From: Zoroaster sp. YZ-2022
Taxonomy: Eukaryota; Echinodermata; Asteroidea; Forcipulatida; Zoroasteridae
Direction: 5' to 3'
Assembly: GCA_029582265.1 (NCBI GenBank)
Contig: CM055823.1
Coordinates: forward strand, 10,576,821-10,640,820
DNA length: 64,000 bases
Positions 1-10,700 of this stretch are shown one piece after another; position 1 is the first letter of the stretch; each line of letters starts with the position of its first letter. The position numbers and the translations under genes were made by a program. The notes beneath the pieces are model-generated. The model saw nothing but the letters and a program-made list of their open reading frames with translations, ran no database searches and was not told the origin of the DNA.

Positions 1-190
1 GGAGGATTTTACAGACTCTCCACATCCCCACAAACAAGAAACTAGAGGTTTGGACACAATACAGGCTACTTCTTTCTTTCCTGGGTGGCTACTTCTCTTC
101 TTTCAAGAACATTTTGAGGCAAAGTGAGATTTGTAACAAATCCTGAAATTAGGAAAAATTCTGAGAAATTACAGGCCTGAATATTTAAAA
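1..190. repeat. Dispersed repeat, left-truncated; relative at 25800-26105
   Basis: ACAGACTCTCCACATCCCCA and AACAAGAAACTAGAGGTTTG match 25920-25960. The 25.8-kb copy shows an internal AATCCTCCAAAATTGG / TTTTGGAGGATTT pairing. Confidence 0.75.
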
Positions 191-360
191 AAAACTGCCA
201 GTAAACATTGTTAGTACATTGTAATCTACACTACATATACACATAGTGTCTAAACATGCATGACATCAATACATATATGTACAGATTGAATTGAAGGGGA
301 GGGGGGTATTACTGTTTCTTAGGATTTTGGATTGTTGCCCAAATTTGTGTTTGTTTTACA

Positions 361-580
361 TTGTTCTGGTGTTGCCAGCAGCAGGGTGTGGGTTCGAGAC
401 CCGGTCGTGACACTTGTGTCCTTGAGCAAGATACTTAACCATAATTGCTTCGTCCTTCGGATGGGACGTAAAGCCGTAGGTCCCGTGTGTTGTGTAATGC
501 ACGTAAAAGAATGCGCCTTGAGCACCACTTAGTTGGTGGATACGTGCGCTATATAAGTCCACACATTATTATTATTATTA
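361..580 (+). mobile_element. tRNA-derived SINE, 5'-truncated
   Basis: Starts inside the tRNA-like head (TTCTGGTGTTGCCAGCAGCA, then T-arm GGGTTCGAGACCC). It is followed by the conserved GTGTCCTTGAGCAAG box and a GTCCTTCGGATGGGACGT box, and ends in TATAAGTCCACACA plus (ATT)n. The second box is a central domain seen in many invertebrate SINEs; the other copies in this window carry a different middle. Confidence 0.8.
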
Positions 581-649
581 GTGTTCTTTTCTCATAAGAA
601 TTTCTTGTTCCAACTTTACATCAAGAAAGCTTTTAGATTTAATAATTCA

Positions 650-1317
650 TTAACCCTCCTACTTCTGGTACCTTTTTCATACAAGTTGGCCCACCATTTG
701 AAACCATTCACTTTTGTGGTTTTGAATGGTGAAATAACTGTGTACAGTATTGATTCCCAAATGGTTTGGAATGGTAGGTCAGCTAATACAAAACCTTGTT
801 TGGATACTTCTAAGTGGTGAATTAATGGACCCTCTATGCCAGTGACATGAGTAAATGGTTTTGAATGACAGGTCTGCTATACCCTAAAGACCCTAGTGCC
901 ATTTTTAAGTGGTAGATCAATTACTTGTACACTGGCCACCATGTGTTAAAACTCCATAGGGTACTGAGATGATGGATAGTCCACTGAGATGATGGATAGT
1001 CCACTTTATCTACATAATGCAGGTTTTGTTTTTCGGCTATGTGAAACCACACCAAGGTGTAATGTATCCACCATTTAAAACCATTTGAATGATAAGCCAC
1101 TGTGAAGTACATTCACCATTTGAATCCATTCGGCTATGGAAACACACCAAGGTGTAGTGTAACAACCATTCAAAACCATTTGAATGGATATGAATGGTAG
1201 TTAAGCTTGCTACCAACACTGTTCAAAAGGTATCACCAGGTGTGTACAAAACCAATGGGCATTTTGGTAAGTGGAAATTTTGAATGGTTTCAAATGGTCA
1301 GACAGTAGGAGGGTTAA
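650..1317. mobile_element. TTAA-bounded MITE, family 'CCCTCCTACT'
   Basis: Begins TTAACCCTCCTACTTCTGGT and ends AGACAGTAGGAGGGTTAA. The interior is a set of short inverted and direct repeats built on ACCATTTGAAACCATTC and its complement. Copies are at 38354-38710 and 41481-41862. TTAA flanks and a CCC start fit the piggyBac superfamily; no transposase is present. Confidence 0.8.
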
Positions 1318-1803
1318 TTGGATAACCTGGTAATTACCAATGTTGTACCTTCCTTTATTTTTATATTACTCAAGTGTAAATAAATTATTTTTCTAGAATT
1401 TTCTTGTCAAAATGCAACATTCCATGCCACTTTTTTACCAACTCTAAATAATGCACAAATGTAGATCATGACCTATCAAATCTATACACTCAAGAACCAA
1501 CTACAGTCTATACACTCAAGAACTACACTGTACATGTATCAATTTATGAAAAGTTAATGCAAATCTGTAAAATATATCTACAAAAATGTGAGCATAGAAT
1601 ATCCTTGGTGAAAATTACCCATTCAAGCTTAAAAAAAGGATTAAATAAATCAACTCTGTTTAACCTTGTGGATTTGGACACACCTGAATACAATTTATGT
1701 ACCAAGATTGGCATTGTTATTCTTAACTGAACCAAAAAGGACAGGGCATTTCACCTTGGGTAACAATAAAACTGTAAGCACTATGATTTAGGTACATGTA
1801 CAT
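1318..1803. other. Intergenic/intronic, AT-rich
   Basis: Begins with a copy of the GGTAATTACCAATGTTGTA repeat also seen at 3335 and 59495. Otherwise no feature seen. Confidence 0.5.
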
Positions 1804-2065
1804 TTAACCAGTTCGCACCGGGAATAAAAAAAAATTTCCGAACCCCGTGGCGGGTTTATTTTTACCGCACAAACACGACCAATGGTGCTCACCAGAGCGT
1901 GACCGGGGAGACTGCGTCTTCCACCGTATGCTTATGGCTCGTTGCCACGTCGACCGGGAATCTATACAAATATTCCGAGAATCCTGTGGCGTGTTTAGAC
2001 GCTCTCCGATCCGCTGTCCAAAAAAAAATTGCGTGTATACACGGCCTCCGACGCGAACTGGTTAA
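1804..2065. mobile_element. TTAA MITE, family 'CCAGTTCGC'
   Basis: Ends TTAACCAGTTCGCACCGGGA and TCCGACGCGAACTGGTTAA. The GC-rich interior contains GACGCTCTCCGATCCGC, shared with the larger copy at 21719-22356. Confidence 0.8.
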
Positions 2066-2301
2066 ATGCAGGTTTTTATAAGTTTTCTTTTGTTGTTGTT
2101 TTGTTACTTTCAAATGTTTGTAGATTAACTAAGTGGACTCTACCCATTTTCCACAATATCCTCCAATGTGACTCCCTGAACAAAACAATTAATGACTATA
2201 ATAACAATCATTTGCTTCATGTACATTGGTTTGTGCACAAGACCGCACGTAATACTTTTATGGGCAGGAGTCTTTCAAGTAAGTGTTGTGCAAAATAGTA
2301 G

Positions 2302-2821
2302 TTATAGTGCAATTTTTGAAACAACCCATTCAGCCCACTCCGAGCCATTAGCTGTTGCCAGTGGCCTCCTATGGTTACCCTTCTGTGCACTGTCACACCA
2401 CTGAGCAGCGGCGTAGCCAGGACTTTTTCAGTGGGGGGGCACAGGGGGGGCATTGCTTTTCAGTGGGGGGCACAGGGGGTATGGGTTTTTCCCTTTTCTT
2501 TTTCTTTTCTGTTTTTTGGGGCACTATGAGGATTTTAGGGAGCACCTGGGGGGGCACTGGAAATTTGTGGGGGGCACGTGCCCCCCCAGGCCCCCCCGTG
2601 GCTACGCCGCTGCCACTGAGATTGCAGGGTAAAGTGGTCTCCCATCGATACATTGCAGGCCATACTAATATGTTCAAACATTTACAGTGGCCTTGGGTGG
2701 CACACAGTTGATTTTGTAAGATTACTTGGAAAGGACAGCAGGCTTGTACATGTATGTACTGTAGGTTGCTAAAGAACAGAATTTAGTGGATCAGAGTGGC
2801 CTCCATGTGTAGGAGGGTTAA
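2302..2821. mobile_element. TTAA MITE (CCACTGAG host family) split by a hAT insertion
   Basis: Homologous to 15072-15396 (inverted) and 24931-25225. The right end is CTCCATGTGTAGGAGGGTTAA; the left end has decayed. The element is interrupted at 2406-2612 by a hAT-type MITE. Confidence 0.75.
2406..2612. mobile_element. hAT-type MITE with exact 8-bp target duplication
   Basis: 207 bp with terminal inverted repeats CAGCGGCGTAGCCA / TGGCTACGCCGCTG and a G/C-homopolymer-rich interior. CCACTGAG occurs once on each side (2398-2405 and 2613-2620). The related copy at 15072-15396 carries this site once, uninterrupted (complement at 15280-15287), so the empty site is visible in the same window. Confidence 0.9.
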
Positions 2822-4320
2822 ATAAAATAATTCCAAATGATGATTGATACGTGAACCAAATTAACAAGTTTTGTGAATTGATTTGTGAATTTGATAATCT
2901 AATATACCAGAGTTGTACCCTCCCTTTAATGTACAAATAAGTCTGGGTGGATATGTACGCACTAAAATCTTTATTATTATTATTATGGACAGCCATTCAA
3001 CCTTAGATGCCATTTAAAGGGTAGGTACAACGTTAGTATTTGATAATGTATTCATTTCAACACTCTAGTTTTTAAGAAATATATCATAAAAGTAACCTGC
3101 GACAGCTTCGTCACAATAGATGCTCAGGTTTTATAGAAAACACAAATCTTCTTCAGATTGGTTATGTTTTTATATTTTTTTAAAAGAGGCCATACGGCAA
3201 CTTTTTAACTAGACAAAGCATTTCCGGTTTTTTTTTTACTAAGACAAAAGCACTTCAAATAGAATAATTTCTCAAGATGATTGTTGTTGGACCAACTTCA
3301 CACCTAAGCTAATTTGATAATCTGGTTATTTGATAAACCAGTAATTACCAATGTTGTATCTTCCCTTTCAAAGTAAGAGTGAAATGTAGTTTTTGTCAGT
3401 AATTGGTCAAAAAATTAACTTCAATAAAGCTACACATTCAATTTCTAGATCTTGTTGGTTAAAGATTAACACAAAATGTAATGACCCCCTAGCCAGTGAG
3501 ATTGGATACAACCATGCATTAACCCTAACTCCCTAGGCCCATTTGCTTACATATGACCTGAATCCTCCAAAATCCTTCAGTAGTAAAGCAAGCACATGAC
3601 ATGTATGCACACATGTGTTTCTAATCTGTGATACTGTACATGGCCAGGGACCCTCCCTGCATGCATGGAGCAATAAACAGTGTCCACTGACCCAAGCACT
3701 GACCTTGCAATCACTACAACAAACATGGATGTACATGTACCATGGAAAGGCAAGTATGCCTAATAACCTCAATCCTCCAAAATCCTTCACTTTAGCAAAG
3801 AGCATGTAGCATGTAACCTCAATCCTTCAAAATCCTTCACTTTAGCAAAGAGGATTTTGGAGGATTTGGGAAGGTTAGGGTTAATACCTTTCATTCCTTT
3901 TATTGGATTGCCACGGGGGATTAAAAAAAAGTGAGATGGGGGTTAATATCCCTGATATTTAACTAGTTTAACATGTTTCAACTATTTTCAATAGTTAAAT
4001 GTAAAAACTATAAAGGCCTAAATGAAATCAGATATCATTATATAAAGGCCTGCATGTATCATGTATATCACAGATATCATATGAAACTCATTCAAAGAAC
4101 AGTAACACTTTATTGCAGTTTAATATTCATGTTTTTTTAAAGGCTGCACAGAATGAGACGCTTCAATTAATTCAAAACACAAAAATAATTTATGGCAGGT
4201 TTTCTGGTCACATTGTTTGAATTTTTATAACACTACAGCAAGTGATAGTTCTTGAGTTTGATGAGGTACTTATAATGCTCAAATTGGTAAATGTACCTAA
4301 ATTCAATAATGTTTTAAATA
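2822..4320. other. Intron 8 of BLTP3 outside the listed elements
   Basis: Holds the TTTGATAA..CTGGTAATTACC repeat (about 3310-3370) and a faint LINE-like LQLIQNT stretch near 4150. I searched 1-4592 on the minus strand for the expected next exon and found none. Confidence 0.5.
3519..3884. mobile_element. TTAA MITE, family 'CCCTAACTCCCTAGG', single 44-bp unit
   Basis: Ends TTAACCCTAACTCCCTAGGC and GGGAAGGTTAGGGTTAA. The core is CATGGAGCAATAAACAGTGT plus paired AATCCTCCAAAATCC / GGATTTTGGAGGATT arms. Relatives are at 7944, 15791 and 48495. Confidence 0.85.
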
Positions 4321-4325
4321 CTTAT

Positions 4326-4600
4326 CAGACTGTGCAAGTCTAATATTACCTTGCTCTAAATGTAAATTGTTCTTAAATTCATGCATGTTCATAATAAGTA
4401 GACTGTGCAAGTCTAATATTACCTCCCTCTATATATAGTTTGTACATGTACATTACAAGTAAATGATGAATGTTTATACTAAGTAGACTATGCAAGTCTA
4501 ATATTACCTTGCTCTAGTTCGTACCTGTACAAGTAAATGTACTTACATTGATGAATGTAAATACTAAGTAGACTGTGCAAGTCTAATCTTACCTTGCTCA
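4326..4600. repeat. Four tandem copies of the exon 8 donor region
   Basis: GACTGTGCAAGTCTAATATT ACC recurs with ACC at 4348, 4421, 4506 and 4591 (steps 73, 85, 85). The last copy is the real exon 8 donor on the minus strand. Confidence 0.88.
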
Positions 4601-4779
4601 GGTTGGTTCATCTCGTCACACAGATGTAAATCTATGCTTCGTGTAAACAGATGATATGATGTCTCCTGGACATCGTACCTCTCAAAGTACTGAAGATTTT
4701 GTAGTTCCTTATGGGTCTTGATGTTGTGTGACATTCTGCTTGCCATTTCGTCTTGTACTTGACTAGGAGAAGCTGTAGG
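4593..4779 (-). CDS. BLTP3: BLTP3 exon 8 (last exon in window)
   Basis: 187 nt. The acceptor is TTTTGCAATAG|CCT and the donor GAGCAAG|GTAAGA. It encodes PTASPSQVQDEMASRMSHNI and then a block ending YDVQETSYHLFTRSIDLHLC and DEMNQPEQ, with one leftover base. The YDV.ETS.HL.....LDLH(I/L)CD pattern matches the family segment after the coiled stretch. The CCT acceptor is preferred over CTACAG|CT because only it is in frame. I saw no following exon in positions 1-4592. Confidence 0.93.
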
Positions 4780-7700
4780 CTATTGCAAAAAATACCAAGA
4801 CTTTCAAATAATCAGACAAAATATAGAATAGACCATGTGACTTGTTAACACTTAGCATGACCTTTAGAGTAACAGGGTGATTTCCCGCTCGGCAAAAGTG
4901 TGTGTATTTGTATGCAGAGTTTGTACGTTTTGTAGTTCTCCACATAACTTCAAGAATTTTTTTAATTTTCAGATGAATAAGATTTGAGATGCAATGTTAA
5001 TACCTTATTAAAAATAAATTAAATTAAGAATGTTTCTGCTGATATCTCAATATATCAGATTGTATGGTTTCTTGTCATAGACCAGTGTACATTTGATGGT
5101 TTCTTGTCACAGACCAGTGTACATTTGATGGTTTCTTGTCACAGACCAGTGTACATTTGATGGTTTCTTGTCATAGACCAGTGTACATTTGATGGTTTCT
5201 TGTCACAGACCAGTGTACATTTGATGGTTTCTTGTCACAGACCAGTGTACATTTGATGGTTTCTTGTCATAGACCAGTGTACATTTGATGGTTTCTTGTC
5301 ATAGACCAGTGTACATTTGATGGTTTCTTGTCACAGACCAGTGTACATTTGATGGTTTCTTGTCACAGACCAGTGTACATTTGATGGTTTCTTGTCACAG
5401 ACCAGTGTACATTTGATGGTTTCTTGTCATAGACCAGTGTACATTTGATGGTTTCTTGTCACAGACCAGTGTACATTTGATGGTTTCTTGTCACAGACCA
5501 GTGTACATTTGATGGTTTCTTGTCACAGACCAGTGTACATTTGATGGTTTCTTGTCACAGACCAGTGTACATTTGATGGTTTCTTGTCATAGACCAGTGT
5601 ACATTTGATGGTTTCTGGTCACAGACCAGTGTACATTTGATGGTTTCTTGTCATAGACCAGTGTACATTTGATGGTTTCTTGTCACAGACCAGTGTACAT
5701 TTGATGGTTTCTTGTCACAGACCAGTGTACATTTGATGGTTTCTTGTCATAGACCAGTGTACATTTGATGGTTTCTTGTCACAGACCAGTGTACATTTGA
5801 TGGTTTCTTGTCATACACCAGCGTACATTTGATGGTTTCTTGTCATAGATCAGTGTACATTTGATGGTTTCTTGTCATAGACCAGTGTACATTTGATGGT
5901 TTCTTGTCATAGACCAGTGTACATTTGATGGTTTCTTGTCACAGACCAGTGTACATTTGATGGTTTCTTGTCACAGACCAGTGTACATTTGATGGTTTCT
6001 TGTCATAGACCAGTGTACATTTGATGGTTTCTTGTCATAGACCAGTGTACATTTGATGGTTTCTTGTCACAGACCAGTGTACATTTGATGGTTTCTTGTC
6101 ATACACCAGCGTACATTTGATGGTTTCTTGTCATAGATCAGTGTACATTTGATGGTTTCTTGTCATAGACCAGTGTACATTTGATGGTTTCTTGTCATTG
6201 ACCAGTGTATATTTGATGGTTTCTTGTCATAGACCAGTGTACATTTGATGGTTTCTTGTCACAGACCAGTGTACATTTGATGGTTTCTTGTCATAGACCA
6301 GTGTACATTTGATGGTTTCTTGTCACAGACCAGTGTACATTTGATGGTTTCTTGTCACAGACCAGTGTACATTTGATGGTTTCTTGTCACAGACCAGTGT
6401 ACATTTGATGGTTTCTTGTCACAGACCAGTGTACATTTGATGGTTTCTTGTCATAGACCAGTGTACATTTGATGGTTTCTGGTCACAGACCAGTGTACAT
6501 TTGATGGTTTCTTGTCATAGACCAGTGTACATTTGATGGTTTCTTGTCACAGACCAGTGTACATTTGATGGTTTCTTGTCACAGACCAGTGTACATTTGA
6601 TGGTTTCTTGTCATAGACCAGTGTACATTTGATGGTTTCTTGTCACAGACCAGTGTACATTTGATGGTTTCTTGTCATACACCAGCGTACATTTGATGGT
6701 TTCTTGTCATAGATCAGTGTACATTTGATGGTTTCTTGTCATAGACCAGTGTACATTTGATGGTTTCTTGTCATAGACCAGTGTACATTTGATGGTTTCT
6801 TGTCACAGACCAGTGTACATTTGATGGTTTCTTGTCACAGACCAGTGTACATTTGATGGTTTCTTGTCATAGACCAGTGTACATTTGATGGTTTCTTGTC
6901 ATAGACCAGTGTACATTTGATGGTTTCTTGTCACAGACCAGTGTACATTTGATGGTTTCTTGTCATACACCAGCGTACATTTGATGGTTTCTTGTCATAG
7001 ATCAGTGTACATTTGATGGTTTCTTGTCATAGACCAGTGTACATTTGATGGTTTCTTGTCATTGACCAGTGTATATTTGATGGTTTCTTGTCATAGACCA
7101 GTGTACATTTGATGGTTTCTTGTCACAGACCAGTGTACATTTGATGGTTTCTTGTCATAGACCAGTGTACATTTGATGGTTTCTTGTCACAGACCAGTGT
7201 ACATTTGATGGTTTCTTGTCATACACCAGCGTACATTTGATGGTTTCTTGTCATAGATCAGTGTACATTTGATGGTTTCTTGTCATAGACCAGTGTACAT
7301 TTGATGGTTTCTTGTCACAGACCAGTGTATATTTGATGGTTTCTTGTCATAGACCAGTGTACATTTTGTGCCCAGTGCAGTTTGACCTTTGGGGCTTCTT
7401 TGTAAACATGTGATGTCATTGGTCACATCGTCTTTAGAAAACATACATTTGTTTGCGTACCACTGCTGAAGCCATGACTTACTGAAAGGGTTGGGGTGAG
7501 AAACTGTGATTTCAGTCATTTCACCTTAGGGAAGCCGTCAAAAGTATTTTAGTCGGCGTGCTGCAGTGCGCCGCGGCGCTCAGCGGAGCCGCCGAACTGC
7601 TTCAAAACCACAAGATTTTATGCAGCGCCGCCGCGAGGCACACAGCTCATTAAATCGTACCTATTGGGAAGCCCTTTTGATATGTAAATGAGCTCAATAA

Positions 7701-10700
7701 ACAGTCTACTTAGTAACATGGTGATTTATGCATAAGCATGTAGAGTGCATACATTACATCTATAGACATGTATAGCAATAGAATCACCGTAGTACAGAGG
7801 CAACAAGAGTAGCACCATTTCACCTCCTCCTACTCATCCTCCACAGATTCATTTACAGATGTATGACCTATCAATGCCACAGCCTCTTAGTGTATACATG
7901 TATGTGTACGCATGTTTATAACTATGCATAATGCTTTAGATCATTAACCCTAACTCCCTAGGCCCATTTGCTTACACATAACCTGAATCCTTCCTAACTC
8001 CCTAGGCCCATTTGCTTACACATAACCTGAATCCTTCCTAACTCCCTAGGCCCATTTGCTTACACATAACCTGAATCCTTCCTAACTCCCTAGGCCCATT
8101 TGCTTACACATAACCTGAATCCTTCCTAACTCCCTAGGCCCATTTGCTTACACATAACCTGAATCCTTCCTAACTCCCTAGGCCCATTTGCTTACACATA
8201 ACCTGAATCCTTCCTAACTCCCTAGGCCCATTTGCTTACACATAACCCGAATCCTCCAAAATCCTTCAGTAGTAAAGCAAGCACGTGACATGTATGCACA
8301 CATGTGTTTCTAATCTGTGATGTACATGTACATGGTCAGGGACCCTCCCTGCATGCATGGAGCAATAAACAGTGTCCACTGACCCAAGCACTGACCTTGC
8401 AATCACTACAACAAACATGGATGTACATGTACCATGGAAAGGCAAGTATGCCTAATAACCTCAATCCTCCAAAATCCTTCACTTTAGCAAAGAGCATGTA
8501 GAATGTAACCTCAATCCTTCAAAATCCTTCACTTTAGCAAAGAGGATTTTTGAGGATTTGGGAAGGTTAGGGTTAATGTGCATGGAGTAACTCCTTCATT
8601 CAGCAAAGCAATCCGGTTTGAGATATTAATAATTAAGCTTCACATGTCATCCCTTATATGTTCAGATTAATTGCAGTCAGAACTCTGTGCCAACCTGCTC
8701 TAACCCATTCCACAGCATTGAACTCCAAATGCGCGTACTCACAACGATCATGGTTAGGAGTTTTGCTCCCCTGCCCGGCCTGCCCTAAGGCATCATGGGA
8801 TTAGATGCTTGATGCGTGAAGCTAGTTCTTAGAAATAGACCCAATCTTAAACAAGACGCACAGAGTGCGTTAAACATGAGTAAGATAAGGCGCACGGGTG
8901 AGATACAGTTTTCTCACACACTTTGAGAACTTGAGCGTCAGTGTGGAACAATGCATCATGAATGACCCAAATCCATTGTTCTTGGAGTGCTATGCCGTGG
9001 ACTAGGTTAGTACACGAGTGGCACCCTTCGTGTAGGTAACAGACTTCTGGTAGTATGCCGTGGGACTAGGTTAGTACATGACTGGCACACTTCATGTAGG
9101 TAATAGACTTCTGGTACTATGCCATGGACTAAATTAGTACACGAGTGGCACACTTCATGTAGGTAAGACTTCTGGTACTATGCCATGGACTAGGTTAGTA
9201 CACGAGTGGCACACTTCATGTAGGTAATAGACTTCTGGTACTATGCCATGGACTAGGTTAGTACATGAGTGGCACACTTCATGTAGGTAAGAGACTTCTG
9301 GTACTATGCCGTGGACTAAATTAGTACACGACTGGCACACTTCATGTAGGTAAGAGACTTCTGGTACTATGCCGTGGACTAGATTAGTACACGAGTGGCA
9401 CACTTCATGTAGGTAAGAGACTTCTGGTACTATGCCATGGACTAGATTAGTACACGAGTGGCACACTTCATGTAGGTAAGAGACTTCTGGTACTATGCCG
9501 TGGACTAAATTAGTACACGACTGGCACACTTCATGTAGGTAAGAGACTTCTGGTACTATGCCGTGGACTAGATTAGTACACGAGTGGCACACTTCATGTA
9601 GGTAAGAGACTTCTGGTACTATGCCATGGACTAGATTAGTACACGAGTGGCACACTTCATGTAGGTAAGAGACTTCTGGTACTATGCCATGGACTAGGTT
9701 AGTACACGAGTGGCACACTTCATGTAGGTAATAGACTTCTGGTACTATGCCGTGGACTAGGTTAGTACATGAGTGGCACGCTTCATGTAGGTAACATTTG
9801 GGGCGAATTGCATAAAAATTAAAAATTAAAAATTAAAAAAACAGACTTCTGGTACTATGCCGTGGACTAGGTTATGCACACGAGTGGCACACTTCATGTA
9901 GGTAATAGACTTCTGGTAGTATGCCATGGACTAGGTTAGTACACGACTGGCACACTTAATGTAGGTAACAGACTTCTGGTACTGTGCAGTGGACTAGGTT
10001 AAGTACACGACTGGCACACTTTAATGTAGGTAACAGACTTCTGATACTATGCCGTGGACTAGCACACTGACTGGCACACTTCATGTAGGTAACAGACTTC
10101 TGCTAAAGTATATTCCTATCCTAGTACCTGTCCTTTGTCCGCTGCCCTTGCTTTACTCTGATTGGCTGCTTTCTCTATGACCGGCATAAGACTACGGATG
10201 TGTAGAATAACAGCTTTCATCTGTGAGTCTGTCAATACCCATAAGATATCATCCAGTATCATCTGAAGCTTAGATGTCACCAAGCTACAATCGATTTCTC
10301 GCTTCTTGATGGTAACCCGTACCTAGTAACCAGTGAATAGAAGAGTAATGCATACTTGAGTGGAAAACAATATAGTCTAGCACTTAACTGCATATGTTGT
10401 ACCTTTTTCTAGTTGTATTACCTGTGTTTGGACCGATCTCAAGGTAAAAAATAGATTAATAATAATAATAATAATAATGTCAGGCATTTTAAAGCGCTTT
10501 TAAACAAGGTATCAAAGCGCTGTACATTATTACCCCTGCTCATCAGGCGCATAAATCATTCCAGAAACCATCTCAGCTCCCTGGGGAGTACACAGCTCAA
10601 TTGCTGCCATTTCGGCGCACATGGGCTAATCAAACACAAAAACCAACTCTGCCCTCATGTACCCATATACTCCTGTGTGGAGAGAAGCATTTATGGTAAA

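Noticed and set aside
2355..2711. Glycine-rich frame
   Set aside because: Reads through G-runs of the hAT MITE and its host element; no coding signal.
3519..3884. TTAACCCTAAC ends as interstitial telomere sequence
   Set aside because: Only one or two TTAGGG-like units, always at element ends, and nesting data show a TTAA insertion target.
5072..7369. CRISPR-like array of regular 32-bp repeats
   Set aside because: The repeats are head to tail with no unique spacers, and the genome is eukaryotic.
9155..9718. 187-codon frame with 21-residue repeats (SCTNLVHGIVPEVSYLHEVC)
   Set aside because: Comes from the 63-bp minisatellite; no start context, splice signals or homology.
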